Source of the DNA: Holothuria scabra
Lineage: Eukaryota > Echinodermata > Holothuroidea > Aspidochirotida > Holothuriidae
Length of the DNA: 64,000 bases
Assembly: GCA_037179385.1 (NCBI GenBank)
Contig: CM074200.1
Span: 32,553,884 to 32,617,883, forward strand
Direction: 5' to 3'
A model generated the notes under the pieces. The model was given only the letters and a program-made list of their open reading frames with translations. It was not told where the DNA came from and searched no databases. Below are positions 27,101-39,100 of this stretch, in pieces. The position numbers were made by a program, and so were the translations under genes. Numbering within the stretch: position 1 is the first letter of the stretch; the number at the start of each line of letters is the position of its first letter.

Positions 27101-30100
27101 ATTGTAGAATAAAATAATTATTCAATAAATATTATAGAACAAACGGTTGTGCCAGTTTCATTTCTACTGTACCTTTAGACTTGCATTACAAGAGAGAGTG
27201 AAACTGTTTGCCCTATTTTTTTTTTATTTCCTTCCTTATTGAATATTTACTTCTTTTTTTGGTGGGGGGGCCTTTGAACTCAAGTAAGCATTAGAATTTC
27301 ATACACTGCTGTGGAGTTTTAGCTCTTTAATATCTTTGCAGTGGTGTGTAATTCTGCAATTCATAAATTTTCTTTGCCCATTCCTACAGTAATTCTTTAC
27401 GTGTATTTGGGTGATTTCTTAAATCAATGAGTCAGCAGATTTGGTATCCCATCTGATAGTGTAATGTATTCTCAGTGCAAAAAGCTTTGAGAAAAACATA
27501 GTGCTGTCACCAACATATATTCTAAAATGTACTCAATGTTTTACAGTATTCAATGACTTGCTAGGATATTATACTACATGCCAAGAACTGATTTTACCCC
27601 CAGTATAAATGGGTCACCAAAAGTGTCACATTTACAGTACAAAGTTAGTAAAGCATTTTTCCTGATTACAATGATCTGTATAAAACCCTAAAGTCTTGAA
27701 TAATTTACAAGATATATATTTAGAAAGTATTTGATGGTACTTCAATGGCATCTTCACTACTTATTATGTATGTGTAAAAAGGAAAAGCACTGTGAACAGA
27801 GTAAAGTTCCAAAAGTATAACTATGTGTGAAACTTTTTGTTGTCTCACTGCAAATACTATAACTTTGATACAGTACCCCAAATACTTCTGGATGTATTTT
27901 AAGTACTATAAAAATAAAAGTCAATAAAAATGATAAGTCTGTTATATACTGTACACAGCTGTACATAGTTAAGATTTGAGAGTGTTTCACTTAAATAGTA
28001 AGGGGACACCACATGACACCACAATGGTATGTCACTTTTAAGGAGAAGTGGAGTACAGTACCATACATTTTTAACCAGCACAACCCAATCTCCACAATAT
28101 TTCCATTCCATACTACCTCTACAAGTTCATAAAGCATACCATATACAGTACAAGGTTAAACACCCCTTTTCTAAGGACTTCAATAATAACAGTGTCATTG
28201 TTATAGGCCTATAGAAAATCTTTGTTTGATGTTTGTTCTATTGGATCTGCTACCTAAACATACCTGCTGCTGTTGGAATTATCATTGACAGGCTCAAATG
28301 TATGCTTGTACTTCATCAAGTCTGCCATAAGCTGAGGGTCTGAGCCATTTACCCAGGTATACACTGCATCTATTGGCATGGGCAGGCACATTCTGGAGAA
28401 AAACAATCATAAAACACTATCACATAACAAAATACAACAGTGGAAATATGTATTAATAATAATAATATAACAGTTCTTATATAGCGCCTTACACAAGAAG
28501 TCTCAAAGCGCTAAAACTATACAACACGCGGTCAATAAGATAAAGTAAACAAATGAGTTTTCAAGTTAGTTTTAAATTGTCCAACAGTGGAAATATGTAT
28601 TGGGGAGTAAAGAGTAAAATAAAAAACTTATGAAAGAAGAACCATAGCATACAGTACATTCAGAAATAAAAATAAAAAAAACATCCTTCTCACAGAGTAC
28701 CAAAAGTGACATTCCTAAACTGGTGAGCAATGTTTGCACAGTTGAATGATTAGGTTGAAAGAAATAACTGGCTTTTATAAGATTCAGTCATTATTGTCAG
28801 GCCTTGAATTTTGAGGTATGCGAGTGCCACTGCACACCATCACTAATTGCCTCAAATCACTGTGAGGAACTCGTGTGATTTTTTTGCACACCTAGATGAA
28901 GAATGGGAGTTCATGCAAATCTATTGAAATTTAATCCAACAACACATCTACCACACCCCTTAATTTTTTTTTAGGAGAGTGATTTGTAGCACACCTGAAA
29001 AGTATAAAACTCAAGGTTTGTATTGTAAGTTTTATCCCCTATCTCCTTTCGAAATACCAATCACTACACAGTACCTTGAAAATTGAATTTTTTTTTCATG
29101 CACCATAGCCATGAGTGGAAGTTGGGAAGCTGGGAGACTCCTTCCTGGGAAATTTGGAAATCTGGAGGAAAATTTTGGCAGAGGAAATTTCCCTTTCCTG
29201 TACATGAAAATATAGGGAGAACTGTGGAAAATTTTGCTTCCAGGGAAACAACTCCTTCCTGGGAGATAAACGTTTTTTCCAGCCCTGACCAAAGCCCTTC
29301 CTTCTATGCCAACACTGTCAGTTCAGAATGTCCCACTGGGGACATGATCTGGCGAAATCACTCTACAGGGAACAATCCCACCAGCCTATTTCAAAATAAC
29401 AGCTCCTATCTTACACTCACAAATTTCCTCTTAGTATATCCTTCCAATTATTATGATTTTGTCTGGGTATGGTAATATACTGTACAGCAATATATATTCA
29501 GTGTAAACTCTAAATTCCCAAATTGAGTCGCTGAAAATGCTCTCTTCATGAGTATACAGTAAGATAGTATACTATGTTAATCCACACTGCAGTGACTGCA
29601 TGTTCCCATTAATGTACAGTACTGTATGACAATGCCGCATTTAAACCTTCAAATCTGATGGATATCAGTAGACCACTGAATGTGGCAGTACAAGAATTAA
29701 AATGAAACCTGGGCACTGTTTTCCAATTGAAAATGTTACTATTCACAGTAAATACTGTTCAGTTAAAAAACAAAGGCCTTCCTTCATTTCTAAAATCACC
29801 ACTGACCCAGCCTAAAAGCCCATCACATTATTGAAGAGAAGCATTGCACACAAATTATGGGTAAGGATTTTGTTACAGCAGGAGAAGTTTTGCAGATAGG
29901 TCAATATCTGGGTGAGTTTTGCCACTAAGTTATACATCCAATGGATGTGTGGTACTGGCTGGTTACAATACTTGCACCCGACTGGCACCTACTGCAGACC
30001 TCCAGTGCGTTCTGAGGGACTTCTGCAGACAACACACACAATTTACTGTACCTGTGCCAAGCATGTCCAAAACTTGGCTGTGGGAACTGGGGATACTCCA

Positions 30101-33100
30101 GCTTGGGTGTGCACTACAGTCAAGTCCAGGTACAGTAGGATACTGTACAGATAGGTACTGTACATGCAAAAACTGCCACCAGTTACTGTAGTTGCATGTA
30201 GCATCCTACTGTAGTTTGACTGCAATAATGGGACAGGGCCTAGAGCAATACACACTGTACTGCAGATGCTAAAAACTTTTCTGGTAGCCACTGAAAACAT
30301 AAAAAGGTACAGTACATGCATACAGTAGCCTGCAACACAACATGCTTTCTGGGTGCTCAGAACAAAGACTGAATAGAATTAATCAAATACTGTAATCCAC
30401 AGAACTACAGTACAGAGTAGCGTGGTTATGTAGAGTACAATGTACACAGTCGTCTATACCATGTACTGTACATTTACAGTAAGCCCCACCAACTTCCAAA
30501 CAATGCCTTGTACTATATACATGTACATGTCAGTCAACAATAAATTAATTATGGTTTACATACTACTCCAATTAAATTGACAAACCTTTTAACTGTAAGC
30601 TTTAAATAATTAATAACCAATTAAAATTATGATAACCTTCTCTCCTTATTCCCTTTAACTGACACACATTGCATGGTACAGTAGCTTCAATTAATTTTCC
30701 CCACAAGAAATAGCAATTTTTTAAAGGTTTTCTGCTCTAATAGAGGTTGCTAATATACAGTTTGACAGCTAAAGCACTGCAGAACCAAAGTTCACACCTT
30801 GACAGAGCTTAAAGTGAACACCATAATGCTGAATCAAATTTCAAAGCTCTTGGGTGAAATCGATTCTTTCTTGGCAATTTTATAATAGCATTTTCTAAAT
30901 TTTCATGAAATACCAATCTTCGTAGCCCTTGGGGAATAATTTCATGTCAAACTCTTGTAATAAAATGATTTTAACTTGATACTGTATTTCCATGGTACTA
31001 TAGTCATGAAATCTTGAAGAAGAATAAAACCAGCTGCATTGGCTGTTCGTTTTACTGTTTTATTAAATAGCCTTGGATATAATTAAAAGATAACATATTT
31101 ATGAAGTATTGTGACAGGTCATTAAAAGCTCACTCAACTGTACAGCGCTGTAACTTGTAGTTTCTACGCTCCATCACAATGCATGTTACAGTGAGAGCAT
31201 ACTGTGTAAACAGTATGAGCAGCATATTACCTGAGAATACTGCACCTCACAGACCTATTTCCAAATAGCAATTACAATGAATTGTGGGATAGAATTTTGG
31301 GTGTGCATCAATTTTCACCACGGTAAAATGCCGTTGACAAAAATGACAAACACCAAAACTACCAACTATATCCCACAATCCTTTGTAATTGCTATTTGGA
31401 AATAGGTCTATTAAAGAGGCAACCACAGTTTGACAGCAGATATTAACCTTTTGTTCCAGCACTTGATGTTTCCTAGTTTTAATGATTGGTTACCAGAATC
31501 AACAAACATTAAAGAGGTCTTTTATGTGAGAAGAATTGTTAAACCTGTGTTCATTTCTGTTGAATGGGAACTTTGCAGTATTTGGCAGGTAAAAAAATTC
31601 CACACAGAAGAAAAGTTTTAACTCAATATATTTCATTTCATTTTCTTGTTTTTCAAATTATCATACATATTAATTTATTTCAATAAATTATAAAGGTAGT
31701 CCATAATGATGTGAAGGAAGTAGAACAAAAACCCTCACAGGCTCGGCAAAGTGCTCCACTCCCTTATGTATGATTGTGTTGCAAAATACTGTAAAAATTG
31801 TGGAAGACTCAAACACACTCTGACTGTCCCATTTAGTACTGTAGCTCTGTTTCCCTCCCCCTTCCTTCTACATAAAACTTCTACATATAATGTTCCACAT
31901 ACCTGTTTTGGAAGGCCTTGCCTGCAATGTTATCATGATAAATGTTGAAAAGTTGAGAATACTGGTCTCTGCTCCATTCCATTGCAGTCTGTCAAAGAAG
32001 AATAAAAACATGAAATCCATCAACAACGAATTGCAGCAAAAGCCTTTTAGGGTGAGCTGTGAGCAAGACAGGGTGGGAAAATGGGGAAACACATGATTTT
32101 AAGGTCCAGGTATTAGAAGAATAGGCCAAAGCAATCTGGCAGGGGCACAGTATGTTTGAAAGAACTCAGATTAAGCTCCAATTTTTATTCTGAAGGTAAT
32201 CTGCCTTGCAGACTTAAAAAAGGCCACAAATATCACACCTATTTTGCACTTCAAAACAAACAAGTCTGCCTCATTAATATTTATTAGGCTTTTTCTCTGA
32301 TATCATGGATTCACTTTGGTTTGTAAACTATGGCATAAATTTTCTGCGATGGGGAAGGTTACTTGAAGCTAGACTTTTTTCCACGGGAAGGCAGGGGGAG
32401 GGGGAAGAAAGCACTTCAATTTTCCAATTTTTTTCTCAATGTAGGCATAGGTTATGAACATGCGACAACTTACATTTAACACATATCACATTCTTGCCAC
32501 TCTTCCAATTTGGGCGGTAGAATACAGCTTTTTAGAGATTTGAACCGGCTACCGATTGTTTAGTGTAATCTACCGATTTTTGGCAAACTTGCCATAGGGT
32601 TTATTGAAAACAACTATGCTTTAATTTACACTTTGCTGTTTAAGGGTTCATGTTGTGCGCAATTCACCCAAAGTGAGCCCAGAAAATTTTAGATTCATCA
32701 ATCGAGCTTGACTGGGAGATATGTAACGATCAAAACCCGCGCGCATGCGTATGCACCTGTGTACTGTGTTCTGCAGTATAATGTTAAGTACAGCACACGC
32801 CGGAATGGATAGTCCGACTGTAGGGACTGGGGGAGCCCTGACATCCCGTTGCAGTCAAAGGGGATAGTTGAGGGGGTTTGAGGGAAACCTGTGTACGCTA
32901 TATCATGTCACTGTGAAATTGCAAAGCTTTCGTAATTTTTGGGGGGTAAGCCTTCATTCAAAAGAATTTGTGCTTTTTTTAAGTCTAGGTCAATTGATCC
33001 CCCTTATGGGCTTTGGGTTTTAAAATATGCCCAGGGTATTTCCCGCCTGTTGTAAGAGGAGAATCATTATGAATAAAAAGATAAAGAAAAATTGAAGAGG

Positions 33101-36100
33101 TTGTAGACCATATCGGTGATAACATACATTGTATCGAAACTACCTGCACTGTAGCCAAACTTTGCTCCTGGGCTTCCTCCACCCCCCCCCCTTCCCCCCG
33201 GTAGCTAGAATCAAAACTTCACATGGTTACACTGTTTTTGATGGGATTTATGGACATAAATATTTAACTTTGCAGCTTGAGTCACTCACTGTGATCGGTT
33301 AAACAAGTAAGTACGTCATCACTACGTGACAGATGATCGGTCAAATAACAACAATACGTAGTTGCCAATCTGGCTAAAACATACAGTATCACTCAGAGAA
33401 AGTAAATTCATGACATAATGTCCACTTTAACCAATGCAAAAATAATTCAAAGTTTGCTTTTAGTTTTCTCCGTCAAGGTCAAAACATTTTGAACCTAATG
33501 CAGCTGGAGAACGTTTCACAATATTTTCAACATCCTGAAATAGTTTTTATAAGCTTTTGGACTATTCTTTTAAGCCTTTACAAGTAGTTTACAGTACTTG
33601 GGACACAAAAGAAAGCATGACATACACAGTACAGTGCCAGTCTCTACTTAATTTTATTTTCATTCATTTCATCAAAGATACAGTACTTACATGAAAAATA
33701 TGATGTTGAACTTCGACTAAAAACCAAGTCTGGCCTATGGTAACAAGGTGGAAGAATTTTTGTGGCATAATCTAAGCATTAATTTATACCAGCCTGGCTC
33801 TGTGTTACTGCATACAGTGCACAGCTCTACACTGCCTCTGTGCAGTACATACAGCACACTGTTCTGTGCTATAAGTTAAAGTAAACCAATTTTACTGTAA
33901 AGTCTAATCAATTAGTTCTACCACATATACTGTACAGTACAGCCTGTACATGTGTAACTTTCTCATGATAATAGTAGGTAAATATTACATGAGTTACTGT
34001 GCATAAAAGTTGCATCATTTTGTTTTTTAATAAAGACTGGGCTAACAGTTACAATATTCTTAATTTACAAGGGTAAGTCATACTTTGAGTATTAGTTGTT
34101 AGAATTTGGAGTCAAATCTCAGCAAAGAATGAACCAAGTTGCACATCAAACAAAGACTTTTGAGGGGGCTCCACCATTTCCCAAAATTGCACTTTGGCCA
34201 AAAGGTGAACTGGTCATAGTCCCTACAAATTTTGTTTGGTTAATTTTTTCATGGTGTTAAAAGAAAGCCATGAATGGTTTGTAACATGTTTTTGGTAGTG
34301 GTTGAGTTGGAAGTTATTTTGTGAGAAAATGGTTGAAATTGGTTACACATGAGCTGATTGAGAGGCTTTTGAATGTCACCTATCTCATATGCAGGTATCT
34401 CAAAAAGTCAAAAGGTCAATGGTCATGCTATGGGAATTCAACTTGTGAGCTTTGATGGTACACTTATTGGCACTGAAAACTTTGACAAGGAATTAGAGGC
34501 AGAATAACAATGTATGTTTAGGATGTGAGTCAATGGCAACAATTAAATGTGGTGTGCCACCTTGACTCCCCTAAACTGACAGTTGCCTCAAAGCCTTTAA
34601 ACACAACCCTTTAGAGGGATATAGTGGCATTTCATTAGGGTCTTGCATGAAAGATGAAAATATTCCAAACCATGTCCTCTAAATTCTGTTGCAATGCCCT
34701 TTTCTTAATTTACAATTTTTAACTTTAAAGATTGGTCAACTAATTTTTTTAAAAAATATGGCACTTCAGAAAAGCCACAGAAGGTTATAATGTAATTTGG
34801 GCACATTGTGTCAGATTCCTTTGTTTTTCTTAAATGTCCTGCTTGTCCTTGAAATTTGATACTGTTGGAATGTTTGAATACATTTCCCTGTAGATCTAGC
34901 GTTTCCTTTTTAAAACCATACTGTATGTGGGGTCCGGCAAATAATGTTGCTTAATATTCCCTGCAGCAACATTAAAACAAGAGCCCAAGGGCACTATGGT
35001 TCCTTGCATTAAAGATGATATTGTATTAAGGTAGTCCCAAGGTAAGGCATAATTTGCACCTTTAACCCCAATGACTTTTGGCCATCACCCAAAAACATAG
35101 GGGCACATTAAATTTCAAAATCATACAAGCACTTGCCGTTTGAGAGAAATGGAACACTTAACTTTTCAAATTATCACACTGCACACTGCCCACTTCCATG
35201 CGACAAATACATTCATCACCTTTCACTAAAATGTCATTTACTTGAGTTTGGGGTAGTATAGGAGGTTAGTTAATTGCCTTTTTGGTCAATCTCAACAATT
35301 CAAATCCTGACCTTAAAAAGAAGTCACAAAGGTCAAATACAGTCAAAGTAGATCAAAACTGATTTTAAATAAACACAGTCTCTTCTGCACCAAAGAAATT
35401 TAACAGTCATCTGGTCATTCCTGACCAACAAAATTTATGATGGATGACTGGAAATTATGTCATGGTTGTCCTTTAGACTACCCAATGTGTTTGCCTGAAA
35501 AGCAAAAATAAGGAAAAGCCCACAATTCTGCTACTAAAGGCAGCCCGATAGTGATTTATTACCACCAATTTCTTCTTCACAATTTGGCTAGAAGACCAAG
35601 AAACAAACATAGCTCTGTAGAATCTAATAAATGACTTTCAACTTGACCTTTTAACCTAAAGAGGGTGTTAGAAACAGCACTGTAGTCCCTAGGGTAAAAG
35701 CAGAGGTAAAGAAGAGAAACTGCTTTCATATTTTACAATTGAAATTGGAATCTTAGCTTGCACTGTGAATAACTTTATTCAATACTGTATGTGAGGAAAA
35801 GGTTGTTTTTAATAATAATTGCATTACTGTCCTGATTGTTAACTAAACTGCTTTCAGACTGAGAGGGGGTTATAATTCTTCTTTTCCTTTATACATTGCA
35901 TTTGTCTAAAGGCATTAAACTTCAGCTGGACTTTTAAACCAATTGAACAAAGACCCAAAGAGTCTTCACGTGCACTTTACTTAGACGAACACAACTTTTC
36001 ATTATTTCCACTATGCTACTTGGTTATTGAGTAATTGCACCGCATACCTGGCATTGCAATAGGCCTACATATGACCTACATGTACACACTAGCCTGTCAT

Positions 36101-39100
36101 TTAAATGTCAGTTACTCAAGTAACGAACATTGTAGGAGGGTAGTGTAATAGCCTTTTTGGTTCGTCTGATCAAGACAAATCTTGATGTCACAAAAAAGTC
36201 ACAAAAAAGTCACAAAGGTCAAAAGGTCAAATGAGGTCAAGTGAGGTCAAAGGGGGTCATCATGTGCATTTCACTTAGACGAACACAAATCTCCATTACA
36301 CCACCTCTCTAAAATGTTTCAGTGGCAAGATATCAATAAAACATTACTTTTTGACCCTTTGACCCTTTCCAATTATTTTGGTTAATGTACCAACATTTTC
36401 ACCTCCTACCAATCTAACTTATCCTAAAATGATGCCACTGCTTGAACAACGGACACTGAGTTACAGCTACTAACAGAAATTCAGTTTTTGGCCTCTGGTG
36501 ATCACCAGTGACCTTTGACCTCCACCAAAAATGATAGGGCACATCTACTCCACAACATCTACATACATACCAAGTTTAAAAAAATTGATCACTCGGTTAT
36601 TGAGTTATCGCACCACATACCTCGCATTCCAATCCGTCACATACACACACACACACACACACACACATACACACACACACACACACACATACATACGCCA
36701 AGGTGACTGCATAGGTTCCTTTGATACACAAGGAACCAATTACAGTATAGATAAATTGAATAAAATGATAAACTACTGTGCTGGGATGACATAGAGATTT
36801 TCTATAATGCACTAAACCTCAAGAAAAAATTCACTGGTTTGTAAATTGGTATCTCCTGAATGCTAAACACTATTAAGATGCATTTTTTACAGATCTCCAA
36901 AGAGAAAATTTTTCTGCAAATTTTGAAGCCAATGAATTTTGTCTCCAGAAAATGTCTTTAAAGAATGAAACCTGTAACTAGTTTCAGATGCATACTGTTA
37001 ACATGCTAAACAAAATCCAGATGCATTGAAAAATAATATTCCCTTTGCCCCCAAATAAATCCCAAAACTAATCATATTTTTCTGAAAGTAAAATATTTTC
37101 TAACACTTCTCACATTGACGTTTCACAAATCTGTTTTTTAACACCTTCACACAGGGGTTTTTCCCAAGATGACCATAACACTACACAGTAAATGGATGCA
37201 CCGTACTATGTTCTGTAATATTGACATTCAAGTCGTACGGTACCTGCCAATCTTCAAAAAGGGGGGAAAATGTGGAAAGCAAAGACAGGCCTCGATTTTC
37301 AGAAAAATTTATGGTTGTCCTTCGGGCAACCATTTCACTAGTTTTAGTTGTCCACAATGAAATTTGGTTGTCCGAAACATTTTGCACACAATTACAAAAA
37401 AGTAATTGTGTGCATTTTATATTGTCTTGTTGGTCTTGAAGAATAAAAAGCTAGGATGTTTGTGAGACAGAAACACTCCAAGTCAAACATGGCAGATGAA
37501 AAAAGTTGAAAGTTTATCAGTCAGCTTTATACTTCTTCCATCTGAGAGAAAAATGGTTGTCCATCGGACAACCAACCTTTAACTTTTGGTTGTCCACATG
37601 AAATTTTAGTTGTCCCGGACAATCGGACAACCATGAAAATCGAGCCCTGAAAGAAAATACTGAAAAAGACAACATCAGTGCAGTTCTTGGAAAAGCACAT
37701 GGCCACTGAATACTGAACAAACCGACCTAACTTGCCTAAAATGCTAAATGGGTCAAATGCCAGAGAAGCTACCTTTACAGGGAAATCTTTAAAAAAGTTG
37801 GTTCAAGATTTCCTTCTTTTCTTTTTTTTTTTTTTAGTAAGCCCTCCTTGAGTGCAATACAAATATCTTGATGGAACTGGTACTGTACTTCTTATATTAA
37901 CATACCTAGGGTGCTTTTACACTTTATCCGGATCTGATCGCCAGATAATATCAGCATATTACATGTACGTATGGCTTGATCCTGGTGCATTTACACTTGT
38001 CTCGTACTCTGATCCTCCTCTGTGCTGAAGCTAGATTCGCTCCAAATGAATTACAAAGTACATGCACACATGCATGCGCACCAAAGTGTAAACAAAAAAT
38101 AGACCCTGTGCATGTACCATGCACACCGTACCTTACCTCACCGTTGATCCGGCGAGCATTTACACTACAGATTTGATGGCCTGCACGGGGACTGATCCTC
38201 CCCCCTTACTAAGATCAAAATCGAGAGGTCAGACACAGATCTGATCTGCATTTACACTACAAATTTGATCTCATGCAGTGGATCAGACCCCACGCAGGCA
38301 ATCAGATCCGAATCAAATGTAAAAGCACCATACTTTGCAAATAATCTAAAACACAACATACTGATGTTGCTGTAGTGAATATTGTTTATCACACAACTGT
38401 ACAGGTACGTAGGTAGGTCTATGTATAACATAGGTCTACATAGATCCAAACATTCCAATAAATTCCAAGGACAGACAGGATATCCCTTAATAAAAAGAAA
38501 CCAAGGGAATATGAGACAATGTGTCCACATTGCATACCATTTTGAGACCTTTCTGAGAGCTTTTTCACAAAAGTAAATAATCTTTTAAATGAAAACACAC
38601 TACATTATATTGCTATGGTTAACATGGATTGGAATTTCAATTTTTTTCAGGAGACCCATTGAAATAACACTGGTGTACCCCTGAAGTCTACAATTTCAAA
38701 AAATATATCTAGAGGTTGCAAGATTCAAAATTCATCTAACTCCTCTTGTCATTGCTTGTTCAATTGTTGTGATATTAAATGTTGATATTAACTCACCTAA
38801 TAGAAGAAAATAGTCCATTATGAAACACTGTACTGTACCTTGTGACTGCTCTACTTGCTCTACAACTCACATTACCAGTTTTGTTTCCCTTTAAAATTAA
38901 AAATGTTTTATGACCTTGAATGCCTTCTGTTTGCTTGCAGAGCATGTTGCACAGAGAGGACACGTACAGTAATAAAATTTACAGCACATAATGCACAACA
39001 ATATCACATTTTGGTACAAGGTGTAGTACAGTACTGTAAGCTCACTAGCTTCCAGAAAGAAACAGAGATACAAAACTCTAATTTGAATACTGCACAACAA

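Larger units (their letters stand above)
28393..31902 (-). other. GNPTAB intron 2
   Basis: 3.5 kb. It carries a truncated retro-insert (28455-28581), a hAT-like MITE (28798-29020), a stretch extremely rich in TACTGTA (29480-30560), and the young 159-bp MITE (31251-31409). Another hAT-like end (GCCCTG) may lie near 29287. Confidence 0.7.
34090..36720. repeat. Diverged repeat block with GGTCA words and a (CA)n microsatellite
   Basis: Segments near 35.2-35.37 and 36.1-36.26 kb share TGTCATTTA-TTGAG/CAAG, GTAATAGCC/TAATTGCC, TTTTTGGT and GTCACAAAGGTCAAA in order. Near 36.0 and 36.6 kb GGTTATTGAGT(A/T)AT(T/C)G is repeated. The block looks like an old composite transposon, with no coding frame of note. 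Confidence 0.5.

Noticed and set aside
29100..29292. Possible hAT-like element ending in CCAGCCCTG.
   Set aside because: The right end fits but no left partner could be located.
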